A stretch of DNA of 64,000 nucleotides from Paraspadella gotoi (lineage: Eukaryota; Chaetognatha), in NCBI GenBank assembly GCA_051294375.1, contig CM119271.1, forward strand, positions 1,606,721 through 1,670,720, read 5' to 3'. Of the stretch, positions 52,831 through 64,000 are shown one piece after another. The translations under genes were made by a program, and so were the position numbers. Positions within the stretch are counted from its first letter, which is position 1, and each line of letters starts with the position of its first letter. The notes below the pieces were generated by a model that had not been told where the DNA came from, searched no databases, and saw nothing but the letters and a program-made list of their open reading frames with translations.

Positions 52831-55800
52831 ACAGATTCCTCATGGAATGTTTCCGGACCATACTTGATAAAAAGCGGTATGTAGAATCTTAGATGTAACC
52901 GTGATGAAACCGGAACAAGAATTCGCGCACCTGCTTTGGAGTGTATGCTGGGCGTGCGATATACTTCTCCTTTCTGTCTGTCTCCTTTAATGTTTTGTCT
53001 CGTTGTCTGTTCCGTTTCTCTGTGTATCTTACAGTATCTCTGTACTTCTGCTATCTTTCGTCGGTTGAGCAGCTCTATGGTGCTTCGTAGAAAGTTTTGG
53101 CTATCTCCCGCCCCTCTCCTCTAATCGCCTATTTCTCTCTCTCTTCTCCTCCTATCTCTCTCTCTCTCTTCTTCTCTCTCGTCTCTCTCCATCTCTCTCT
53201 CTCTCTCATCTCTCTCTCTCCTGGCCTTCCCATATGCTCTGCAACCTCCCATCCTTCTCCTCCTCTTTCTCTTTCCCTCGCCAACGCATAAATTCGCAAT
53301 AAAAGCTCAAAAGCTTAAGACGAAACGCGAGAAAGGACATCATTAGCGGAAAAGAGCTGGAGTTGTTGTTGTTGTAGTTGTGAAGGTGAAGAAGGTTATG
53401 AGAGTTATGCTCAAGGGGACCACAGAGACCAGTTAAAGAGAGAAAGTAGCACCGGAGAGGAAGAGAGAGAGCCCAGAGGAGAGAGAGAGAGATTTGATGA
53501 GAGAGATAGGAGAGAGAAGAAATAACGTCAGTAGGAAAGGTAGTTTGATTTTTAAGGCGGAGTAACAGCATCACTGAAGAAAAGTGAAGACGAAATTGGA
53601 AGATGACTTTTGAAAGAGGAGAGAGAAGAGGAAGAACGAAGCGAGCAGAGAGAGGAGAGTAAGAGAGACGAGAGAGACACGAGAGAGACGAGAGAGAGAG
53701 AGAGAGAAGACGAGAAAAAAGAGAAATACTCGAGAGAGAGGACTGAGAGACGCGACGCCAGCGAGGGTTTGGGTGAGTACGATCAAAGAGTGGAGAAGAA
53801 AATGAATAACGATGTTGAAAAAGAGCGTGCGGTCTTCGTAATTTGAGGTACGCGCGCGAGCGCACGACAAGCACAAATCATATCCTGCTGAGCGCGCGCA
53901 TTAAACGAGAGGAACACAGATAGAATATGAGAGATGAAGAGGTTGATTAGCAAGTGAGAGGCGAGATTACATAGAGAATATTGTGTTAAGGTTTTGGTGA
54001 GAAGCCGATGAAGAGAAATAATAACTATTCTAGAGTCGTACTAGATTATCAATATCAGCGCGAACACTTAGAGAGAGAACGATATAGATTGAGTAAAATA
54101 GAGCAGATTCTCGTCGCTGAGATCCGAGAGCGAGAAACTATATGCAAAGGAGTCATCACTTCTCTCCTCTCATCGCTCTCTGCCTATAATACTTCTGCCT
54201 CCGTCTCTCTCTCTCTACATCTCCTCTCTTCCCTCTCTCTCTTCTCACTCTCTTTATTTCAGAAAACCCACGTCAACTCTTCACAACAAATCGCAATCAC
54301 ACACGAGTTCAATCACTTCGCCTTTTGTTTTTCTCGACTCGTTATGCACTTTTCTCCATTCACATTTTTAGTTCCGGATCGTGCATGATAATCAGCAGAT
54401 CCCGACTGCTTATAAGCTCACTTTCGTCGTCCGTACGGGTCGCAGCTTCCCTCCCAATTCTTGTCGGATAAGCATCACTGTATATCAGTGTCAACAACAT
54501 CAAATATTGAGTGCAAATAATTTATGCAAAATATAAAAAACAATGTCCGTTGCGTCCCGGGTTCCTCGTCTGTCTGTCTGTCTGTCTGTCGTCGTCTGTC
54601 TGTTGTCCTGTCTGTTCCTGTCTGTCTGTCTGTCTGTCTGCTCTTTCCGTCCTTGTATCTTGTTTGTAAATAGACACGCTAACAACACCACGATAAGCAC
54701 TTTAGAGATTCCCGATATTCCGTATGCAACAACCTATAGCAAAAAGACCACCGCAATTGATACTCGGTGAATTGGATGGTATGGATTTGTCGAAATTGTA
54801 AAATAGTTAGTGTGTGGGTAGGAGTAAGTTGCTTGTGAATAAGAGCTGTAAATAAAGCAAGTTTCGATGGAATCCGTGGCGATAGAGGTGAGAGATATTG
54901 ATTTAAATGGCAAACAAAAAAAAAATTAGTCCACTATATTAAAAGAGCAACGCATAAGTAAGCTCAGAGCTGGAGAAGTGGGACGACTGAACTTAGAAGA
55001 TTCTTCGTACTTTGGGTTAAAGAGAAGTTGTGATTGAGTTGGACACATGCAACGTTTTCGATGGAATCGTTTTGTAGTCAGCGAATCATGAGTTTAAATG
55101 AGGAAAAAAAAAACCTGTTTCAACACTAATTGATTTATGCTTTCTATTTTCCTTTTATATTAAATCGTAAGCAATTGAAGGATGTAAATTAATCAAATTC
55201 AATAATGATATATCAATAATTAATCACTAGTCAAGTTAATTAATCAATTAATTAATTAATTAGATCAATAAATTCCGTCCTTAAAGTTCTCAACAAAGGC
55301 GCTCCATCTTAGCAAAAAAGCTTTAATAACTCGTGATTGCTTGTGATTGGATATTGCGATAATTTATGTGTGACCGTAGGAACATGTGTGAGAAATGCCA
55401 ATCGCTGAGTATATAAGTAGTTTTGATGGAATTCGGGCGCAGTGGAAATAAGAGTTTAAATGGAAAAACAGTAAAGTTGCATTTTGCTCGAAATAAGTAC
55501 TCTCTTACTTTACATCATTAATTGCATGATATTTTTTGAAGATTAAAATTTTGTTGTGGGTAGGAAAAGTGATGGTGACGAAAGTCTTGATACAGAAAGT
55601 ATCGGTAGAAAAGTAAAAGTGGAAAATGATGTTTAAATTATAAAAAATATATGAGCTCACATTTTTACTTAGAATTAATAATTAGCAAATAAAAATAAAA
55701 TCGTAAAGCACCTATTGATTGGCAAAAAATTTCCAATTGTAAACCACTGTACACCTTTTTTTTCCTCGAGATCTTTATCTCTAATAATTTTATTTTTTTC

Positions 55801-58800
55801 AAATTACTATATTAGTTTTCTTTGTTTCGTCGGAGCGCTGGCACATTTCTATGTATAAACGAGTTTTAAGAACCAGACGTCTCCTCTCTCAGTCTCTCAT
55901 CCTAGTCTCTGTCTTGTCTTCAGCTCGTGTGCGTGTCTACTCTCTGTATCGAGGTCTCTTGCGTGGAGTCGTTCTCTCGTACTTTTTTGAAAAAATTTCT
56001 GATTATTTTTTCTTTCTAAAAAGAAATATTATATTGTCGATTCAGTAGCCGCTGTGGCTTTTTCTGAATTCCGTTTAAAGAACGAGTTCAGGCTGCTCTC
56101 TCTCTTCTTGTCTCTCCCTCCGTCTCTCCTTCTCTCTCCTCCTCTCATCTTGTCTTCTCTCTCTTTCTCTGCCCTCTCTCTCTCTCTCTCTGTCTCTTAA
56201 CTGTCTCCTTACTCTCTCCCTCTTCTCCTTTCTCGTCTCCTCTCTTTCCTCTCTATCCTGTTTCTTTCTCTCTCTCTTTTATCTCCTTTCTTCTCTCTCT
56301 CTCTTCTCCTCTTTCCTTTCCTCACCGGTGCTCAACTTGTCCTCTCTCTATCTCTTCATTTTTATTACCAAAATAATTTTTTTAGTCATGCGGTTTTTTC
56401 AGCCACCCCGTCTTCATTATATATTACTATTAACCGGTTACTCCTACATCTCTCCACACCTCCTTCACCACTAGGACGACTACCCAGTATAAACATGATT
56501 AAACGAGTTCCGAGTCTCTCATTTCTTACTTTACAAGCCTTCACCTCTTACTCTCCTCCATTAGGTTTCAGACAACCGGTAAACAATATTCCATCTTCTT
56601 AGTCTTTTCTACATCCTTATTTCTATAATCAATCACTCTATGCGTATGCATATTTACCTAACTCATAGCCGCGAATTACATACCTCTACTCTTAATCTCT
56701 ATATCGGCCAAGGTTATTTTCTGTTTTACACAGACCTTTACAGAATATCTTTTTTATTAGGATCACCACCAAAAAACATTAATTCATTGAGAGACGTTTT
56801 ACCAACATAAATGATAACAACAGAAACCCCACTTTGAGTTAAATTAAGACATGACAGCCTCCCCAATATTTCTTGTAAAGTATACCTCCTCTCAAAGTAA
56901 CCTCCGTACGTTCACTATTTCACCGAATCTCCGAGCCCAGTTTGCGTTCCAGGTCACCCAAAACCTCCCTACCTGATCAGAATTTGTTTAACTTCTACCA
57001 TGCTTTCTTCTCTGTCTCCTCTCTTCTTCTCTCGTTCATATTTACCACCATATATTACCCCTTCTAGGTACATATAATCCTTTCTGGTTGGTTTTGTTCT
57101 ATAGATTATATTTTTCTCTCCCTCCAAATCCTCTTCTCCCTCCCGTTCCCGATACTCTCTTTCTTCTTTTGGCTCTCGACTGAGCTCTTCTTGCTTTGTT
57201 CATCTTTTCATCGTCTCGCAACAACCTATCTTACTATTGATCATATTAACTATATATAAAAGGTACAAAAAACCAAGAAAGCCCCGGAGAATTACGAAAA
57301 ACCATAGAATGGTCCGGTAACATATGAGAATCCTCTCTTTCCTTCTCCCGGCTACCCATCTAGTGTGCCATCCAGGAAATGAAAATATTTGAAGGGAATT
57401 AACAATTAACTAAAAATCGAACACATACCAGTAAGAATTTCGAAAGAGTCATTGAAGTGCTAGCGCATTTTTTTCATCCCTAATTTTTAAAATTACTTTG
57501 CTATTTTGCAGATAAGAAGCAGGCTACTCCATTCCTGTAAACGTCCCTGTTAAAATAATTTACATTCGTTACTTATTAGTCTTATGAATTGGCTTGATTT
57601 GGTGAAAGTTTTTAGCTAATTTCTACTTAATACCTGTTTATCCCTTATCATTTTCTCTACTCTGTTACCCGCCCATAATGGATATACTAAATGGGTTCAT
57701 ATACTATTCTCATATTCTTACAGGATTTCTGTCCTCGTTATCGGTTAATCTATAAATCTCCTCTGTTACACCGACTTCTAGTTATTAATAATATCAGTTG
57801 AAGATTCAGATTTTCTGAAAATATTCTTGTTTATTTTCTTTCCGTGTGCTTATCAATAACTTTTTATATTTATCTTGCCTTTTTATATCCTTGCTTTAGT
57901 TGGTTTGGGTTTTTTTAGAGATAAATTCTACCATTTTGGTTCTCGCGCGTATTTTTTTCTCATGAAATGCATGAGTCAATCTCAATTCATTTTTAATAAT
58001 GATGCGTCACAGCATAGATTATATCAAGGTTATTCAACCATAGAATTCATTTAATATGAGAAGCTTAAGATGAAAACAAGAAAGAACTGAAAAAAGTCTT
58101 AATTTCATTCGAATAAAAGGAATAAGGTGAGATTGATGTCATGTAATCACACTAGCTAATAAAGGAAATTTTAATTTTTATTTATCAGCAAGAAGGAGAA
58201 GAGGATTTGGAGATGAGGAGGAGAGGATAAGCAGAGCCACTTTTTTCTAATACATAAATCCCATATTGTAATTCACGAATATTTTTCCGTGTGATGTTTA
58301 TTATATATTTGCCATTCTAAAAAGCGTGGGTTATTAATATTATTTATTATATCTCTCCTATATTGTCTCTTTCTCTCGAGAGATTTCGAAGAAATCAACA
58401 GAGATCTTGCATTTCTCGAGGCAATCGGAGATACGAAAAGATGAGAGCAGACATCAAAAGTAAGACAGATGCGAGTGGGCGCCAATTAAGGGTCGAAGAG
58501 AGGATATATAACCGAAAGAATGACTAATCATGACGATCAGACGAAGAAGAGGAGAGGAGAGAGACAAAAGATATGAAAAAGAGACACAAAGACAGAGAGT
58601 ACTAGCATGGAACAGATACACGGGAGAAGGAATCGAGAGAAAGTATGAAGACGAGATGAGAGAAGAGAAGAGAGAGCAGAGAGGAGAGAAGAGCGACAGG
58701 ATTGGAAACAGTCTTTATAATCATAATCTAATACATAATAAATGGTAAAGAAACTCATAAACGCGGATCAATGAATGAGACGATATACACGCAATGTCGG

Positions 58801-59439
58801 CATCGAATGAGAATGACATAATATCATCAGCATGCAAAATGAATGATTAACAAAAAAAACACAATACAATGAAAAATATAAACATAAAAAATCATAACAA
58901 CATCAAATAGAAGGATTATCATCAGAAGAGCATCAATTGAGAGATGTATCAACGGCATCTCCAATAGAATGATTGAGTCATCAAACAACAGACATCCATG
59001 CATTTGGTTATACATCGCGAAGATCAATCCTTTGGTTAGTCATCGCGCATCAATATTTGTTATCATCGCGAGGGATCAAAAGATATAATTGGTCTATCAT
59101 TTCGCATCAATATTATGGTTTATTTTCATTCCAAATAGCAAGGCTCGATCCACATTAGCTGTGAAAATGAGTTTCTTTAAGTAGTAGAAATGAAGAGCTA
59201 CGTTTCCTTTCAATTTATTGATGACACACACCTCACATCGAGACTCACACACAAATTATCACCAGGAAAAAAAAAAACCGGTGTGCGGACCTGGAGAGGA
59301 GAACAGAGAGAAAGGAATACACAGGTATTGATACAAACTGATATAGGAAATACAGGAATCAGAGAACATAATAAAAACAAAGGCAAATTAGATTCGATCG
59401 TATCACAGACAAATCAAAACGTTTAACGTCGTCGGTGAT
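52831..59439. other. Unannotatable region, probably low-quality sequence
   Basis: CT- and GA-rich DNA with TCTC words broken at irregular positions (52970-53290, 53450-53760, 54150-54270, 56090-56330), a (CTGT)n stretch with single-base interruptions (54570-54650), and AT-rich stretches. I find no reading frame with protein-like composition longer than about 60 codons. Real genes may be hidden by indel errors. Confidence 0.5.
54570..54650. repeat. CTGT tetranucleotide repeat, interrupted
   Basis: (CTGT)n with irregular insertions and deletions. Confidence 0.85.
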
Positions 59440-61800
59440 CGGTGGGATTTTACAGTCAGAATCGGTACGGAAAGGTCACGTAATCGTCGATCGTCGTCGT
59501 CGTCGTCGTTGTCGTTGAGAATAAATCGAAGAAATAACCGAATTCGAATATCCATTTGATTTTTTATATACTACGACTATGGTGGAAGAGGGGTGTTAAC
59601 GCAGAGTAGACGAGTCAGGAATAGTGTTAAATTCGGCATCTTGTCATCATGTATATCATTCTGTAATGGAACAAATAAGCACTACAAAACCGTTTCGTTT
59701 ATTGGGCGCTGCGTCGGGTCGAGTCACGTTGTCGTCGAATAGTCGTCTTGCGTTGGTCTCCGAGAAGTAAATGAAAGAGATAGGAAAAAAGCCTTTTGAG
59801 TAATAAGAAACTCGTGAAAATCAGTCGTCAGTTGTCGATCCGTCGATCGTCGAAATCGTCATAACATCCTAATAAATCGTTGAAAATCGTTAATATATTT
59901 TGATCGATCCTGGTTTCCGAAAGAAAAGTCATCAGTCCTGAAATAATGGTATGAAGAGAGAACGTGCGAGGTCGTCGTCAGATACGAGGGCGAGGGTCGA
60001 GGGTCGTGGACAGAGTCCGTCCGAAGCTCTCAATCACAAGATGGTCCACTCCCATGATGGAAGACAACAAGCATCAGAAACAAAAGAGAAAGGAGAAGAA
60101 AGAGGAAGATTAAGATGGAGATAGAGAGGGGGGCGGTGGAGGAGAGAAAGAGAAAAGAGAAGGAAGAAGAAGGGAGAATAGAGATGGGAGAAAAAAGAAG
60201 AGAGAGTCCAATACGGAGGAAAAAAGAAAAGGAGACGAAGACGAGGCGGATCTAAGGAAAGAGAGAAGAATAAGAGTTTTTTTAGTCGCTATGTGAACGG
60301 AAAAGAGAGGAAAAAGAAGAGGAAGGGAGGGGAGAAGGAGAGGAACGACCAAGAATTAAGAAGAAGAGAATAGTAAGAAGATGAAGGGGAAGAGAAAGAG
60401 AAGAGAGAAAAAGGGAGAAGAGGGAGAGAAAGAAAGAAAGAATAAATAATAAGTAATAAATCTTTGAAAATATGAAAAATAGTGGGAGAGATGGGTGTAA
60501 AGCTGAGAGGGACTAAAGATAATCCTTTGACCAACAGAGAAAAAGTTGAGAGAAAACGGATTGAAAAAGCATGACAAAAGGACACAATTCAAGATCACCA
60601 AGATGAATATTATATAATTGGACAGGTTGATTAATAAAAATAGTATTAAAATAACAATAACAAACACTAAATAACTAAAAAAAAAAAACGACAAGAAAAG
60701 AACCAATTGATAACATAATACCTAAAAACTAGGAGCGTCTCGGTCCCCTTCACTCCAGGGCTAAAGACTTCCGCTATCACTCGACAGGAGTCCTCAAAAG
60801 TTCCCTTCCACCAACTCGGAAGCCGGGCAAAGAGGAAGAAGGAGAGCGGGAGGGGCTCAGTGGTGGTGAGGGGCGAAGTTCGGGGAAGGACCTAAGATGT
60901 GGGGAGGATGCCGAGGCGACGACGGAGCGACCACGAGCGAGCGACGACGGACAAAGCGACGACGACGATGATGGTAGCAACGAAAACCGAGAAAATGAAC
61001 CGGAGAGATGGAGACCGAAAACGTAAAAAAGTATTGACAAAGGATAATAAAGAAAAGACGATGACGGACCGTTTCGAAGAGGAGCGACGTCATATTTGGA
61101 AACGAATTATAACGGACGAGCGACACGAGAATTCGAAAGCAAAAAAGTCAATTGTCTCATGCGTGCGAACCCAAGAAGGCGTTTTCCGTCTCTCTCTCTC
61201 TCTCATCTCTCTCGTCGTCTCGATCTTTCTCTCTCTCTCAGTCTCAGTTCTCGTCTCTCTCTCTCTCTCTCTTGACCCACCCCGGTAATCTTCACCCTCG
61301 GAAAGACCCGCCGCCTCCCTGGAATCTCCGCCTAAATCTATGTCTCAATCAAAAATATCATCCCGTCTTCTCTTCTGTTCCATTAAGGGTTCTCCTCTCC
61401 TCTCCTCCTTCCCTCCTCCCCTCCCTCCTCGCCTTTTCCCATGAAGAACGAGATCGTTTATGTGGATGCCCGCTAGGGTAGAGTTGATGGGGGGCATGAG
61501 GAGGATATTAGGGATGAATAAAGCAATCGGTGGCCTTGTTAAAAACTGTTGAAGTCGCGCAGAGTTATATGAGGATTTGATTTTATATATTTAGATTAGG
61601 AGTGGAGAGAGGCAGTGCGGAAAAAAAAATGAGTTATTTGTAGATATCAACAAATTATTAAAGGTTTTAGTACAATTAATTCTTAAAAAAAAGGCGTCAA
61701 ATGTAAATTTTAAAATTCTTTAACACCTAAGGTTTTAATGTAAATTTAAGATAGGAAAAGTATAATTAATTCAACAAATTGAAAAAAAAAAGTTGCCCGA
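59440..61800 (+). repeat. Duplicated block, indel-rich copy of 50640-52520
   Basis: Same order of landmarks as the first copy: AATGGAACAAATAAGCAC, TTTCGTTTATTGGGCGC, AAGATGGTC, CATATTTGGAAACGA, AAAGGTTTTAGTACAATTA and AAGGCGTCAAATGTA. Single-base insertions dominate, including in non-repetitive stretches. Confidence 0.85.
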
Positions 61801-64000
61801 TTAGTCGGGTCGAGTCGATTGTAGTCTCTAAAGTGCGCCCTCAACATTTTTCGTCACTAGCCAGCGACTGACCCACCGATCCTTCTCGTCGTCGTTATGT
61901 CTTGTCGCCGTCGTCGCCGTTGCTTCCCCGCCCGCGCGGCCCACACGTCGCGAAACAAACGCGAAACGAAGGCCTTTTCCCTACAACTTTCCTTGTCGAG
62001 AAAAAGAAAGAAAGGAAAAGACAGAAGCGCGTGACGGGATTACAAGATTTCCGGCACAGACTGCGTGGAAAGGTCGAAGCGCCGTCAAATAGGAAACTCG
62101 AGAACTCAACTTAGGAGACGACCAATCACGAAACATAAGGATTTTCATTTCAGAAAAATGTGTTTTGCACAATTCGTCAAATAGAGAAACAGAGACGTAG
62201 TCTGAGAATATCTATATGACAATGAAGAAAGCGATTATGAAGACATCTATCGACAATCAGGGGAATCGGAGGAGAGGAAGACGACGAATATGAAGGAAGG
62301 TAAGAGGAGAAATATTAGAGAGAGGAAAAAAGAAATGAGTGAAATGAATGAGAAAGAAAATTATGAAACGAGACGTGAGGAGCGCATGAACTTGAGGCAG
62401 AGAGGACAAGGGATAGGGAGTGATGATAATTAGGGGAAGAAGTGTGAATAAAATGGGATCGCGAAAGCTGGAAAAAGTGTGAGGAATAGGAGGTTATATG
62501 GAATGCGGAATTATTTAAGAAAAAGTGAGTTCTTATATAAGTCGAAAAATATGTAATTAGTAATTGTGAAATTTTAATTAGTGATTGTAGTTAGTAAATA
62601 AAAAAAAATGACTGGAGGCCTAAACCACCAAGCTGTCCAAAGCTTATTTATTAAATGAATGGATAAATTTTTATATGTGGTACCAATTTCATAAAATTCA
62701 TCTTCTTGTATTATGATGCTAGTGCCGGAGTACAGTAAAGTATTCCCCGATCTAATACCTAAGGAGTGGTCTTTTCATACAATTTGAAACATTCTTTGAA
62801 ATATTTTCCACTTCAATCGATAGGGAAGCAGGTACTCTGAGAGTGAATAAACGAGGCTGTGAGAGAGTTTTGATTGAAAGCTTGCAGGGACTGCGATGTC
62901 ATTATCTTGTAAGAGTGATGAAGGCCTTAAACCACCAAAGCCAGTCCAAAGTCAGGGGCAAGATAGCTTATTTATAAAGAATGGAAATTTTTATATTGGG
63001 TTTACCAATTTCATAAAATGAATATGAACCGTAATTGGGTTTCAGTATATATANNNNNNNNNNNNNNNNNNNNNNNNNGTATATTATAATGAAATGTTAT
63101 TAATGTATTTAAGGAAAGTTTTTTTATTCAATTGACATAGCGAAAACTATATCTTGCTACTTCTTTGAGAAGGAAGCTAAAAACTCTGGGAATTTAAATT
63201 TAAAGACAATAGGATTAACTCTGAGCTTGCAGGATTTTGCAACGTTGTTAGGAATAACCAGTATATTAGTTATACCAATTTTATGTAACGAACATTTAAC
63301 TGCATGAAAATTAAAATTTTAATTACTAAAATTAAACTCTCTGTCTCCTCATTTCCTTCAGTGCAAACAAACCTCCAGTTGCCCGTCAACCAGCTGGGGT
63401 CTACTCCTCTTCTACCTCCTCCTCCTCTTGCTCCTCCTGTCCCGTCAAATATTATAAATTATTCTTTAAATTCTATTAAAAATCATGAGAGAGAGAGAGA
63501 GAGAGAGANNNNNNNNNNNNNNNNNNNNNNNNNNNNNNNNNNNNNNNNNNNNNNNNNNNNNNNNNNNNNNNNNNNNNNNNNNNNNNNNNNNNNNNNNNNN
63601 NNNNNNNNNNNNNNNNNNNNNNNNNNNNNNNNNNNNNNNNNNNNNNNNNNNNNNNNNNNNNNNNNNNNNNNNNNNNNNNNNNNNNNNNNNGACCTCGGGA
63701 GTCTTCCTGCCAATTAAGCAAAGTAAGCGAAAAGTGTCATCTTTAAGCGGATTGTTTAACCGATAGATTTTTCAAATCTCGAAAGCCGTTTGATTAAGGG
63801 GGCGGAGAGGAAAAGAAAAGGGGTTGAGAGATGGTGAGAGACGGTGAGAGACGGGCAGGGGTAGGGTGAGGAAAAGTGGGAAAGAAACAAACTCGTATAA
63901 ATTGAACAATTTGAATTTTATAAAATCAATAGCTAATTTTAATATAGAGGAGGTTAGTTGGTATTTCTGAAATAAAACGGAAATAAATACTACTTATAAA
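61801..64000. other. Window end: no gene recognised, two gaps
   Basis: 61801-62604 is GA-rich with no convincing frame. After the repeat copy come a 25-N gap (63054-63078) and a 182-N gap (63509-63690) that begins inside a GA array. A short CTCCTC/Pro-rich frame lies at 63340-63450. Nothing else seen. Confidence 0.5.
62605..63020 (+). mobile_element. Full-length copy of the short element with terminal direct repeats
   Basis: The left terminal repeat (62610-62695, with deletions), the unique middle (TATTCCCCGATCTAATAC; AAACATTCTTTGAAATATTT) and the right terminal repeat (62930-63015) mirror 2763-3180. Many single-base differences. Confidence 0.8.

Noticed and set aside
53206-53874. 222-codon minus-strand frame
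   Set aside because: Ser/Leu-rich translation of GA-type DNA in a region that appears error-prone. No motifs.
60000-61500. Frames at 60110-60706 and 60777-61288
   Set aside because: Simple-sequence translations in the indel-rich duplicate block.

Overview
The window is eukaryotic nuclear DNA, most likely from an arthropod. Genes are split by GT-AG introns, intergenic DNA is AT-rich, and CT/GA and CGT microsatellites are extremely dense. The strongest lineage clue is a macroglobulin complement-related (Mcr) type protein with an LDL-receptor class A domain, an architecture established in arthropods. The exact taxon cannot be told from this sequence alone. All gene models below were rebuilt by eye from splice sites, phase matching and family motifs. 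The three lectin models and the P450 close in frame.

Layout. At 136-4132 (+) lies a complete 8-exon CYP2-clan cytochrome P450 of 502 residues. At 5604-6338 (+) lies a tentative two-exon, single-pass membrane protein of 123 residues. At 10232-24926 (+) lies an Mcr-like thioester-family protein of about 34 exons and 1,620 residues. It has a signal peptide, an LDLa domain, a helical domain whose thioester motif has lost its Cys and Gln, and a C-terminal membrane segment. Three C-type lectin genes follow on the minus strand, convergent to it: 34954-26841 (three lectin domains joined by a poly-Thr linker, 589 residues), 38866-36259 (one domain, 196 residues) and 45481-40682 (one domain behind 21 heptads of the type ESGKREL, 413 residues). 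Two of them clearly end in acidic, Ser-Gly-rich tails assembled from phase-matched small exons; the middle gene has only a short, mixed-charge tail. The cluster looks like a locally duplicated family of secreted lectins, possibly proteoglycan-like.

From about 45.5 kb to the end I see no convincing complete gene. This part is dominated by CT/GA and CGT arrays, gaps and repeats. The block 59.4-61.8 kb is a second, indel-riddled copy of 50.6-52.5 kb. With the noisy repeat copy at 62.6-63.0 kb, this suggests that much of 52.6-63 kb is uncorrected long-read or gap-fill sequence.

Dispersed repeats recur throughout. They include a short element with about 90-bp terminal direct repeats, a family with degenerate TTAGGG-like interiors and GGGCGC-type inverted ends, two tRNA-derived SINE-like families, and two foldback elements. 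One foldback is nested inside another repeat.

Functionally, the Mcr-like protein and the lectins fit an extracellular recognition or epithelial-barrier theme. The P450 is an unrelated microsomal oxidase. No operon-like logic applies.
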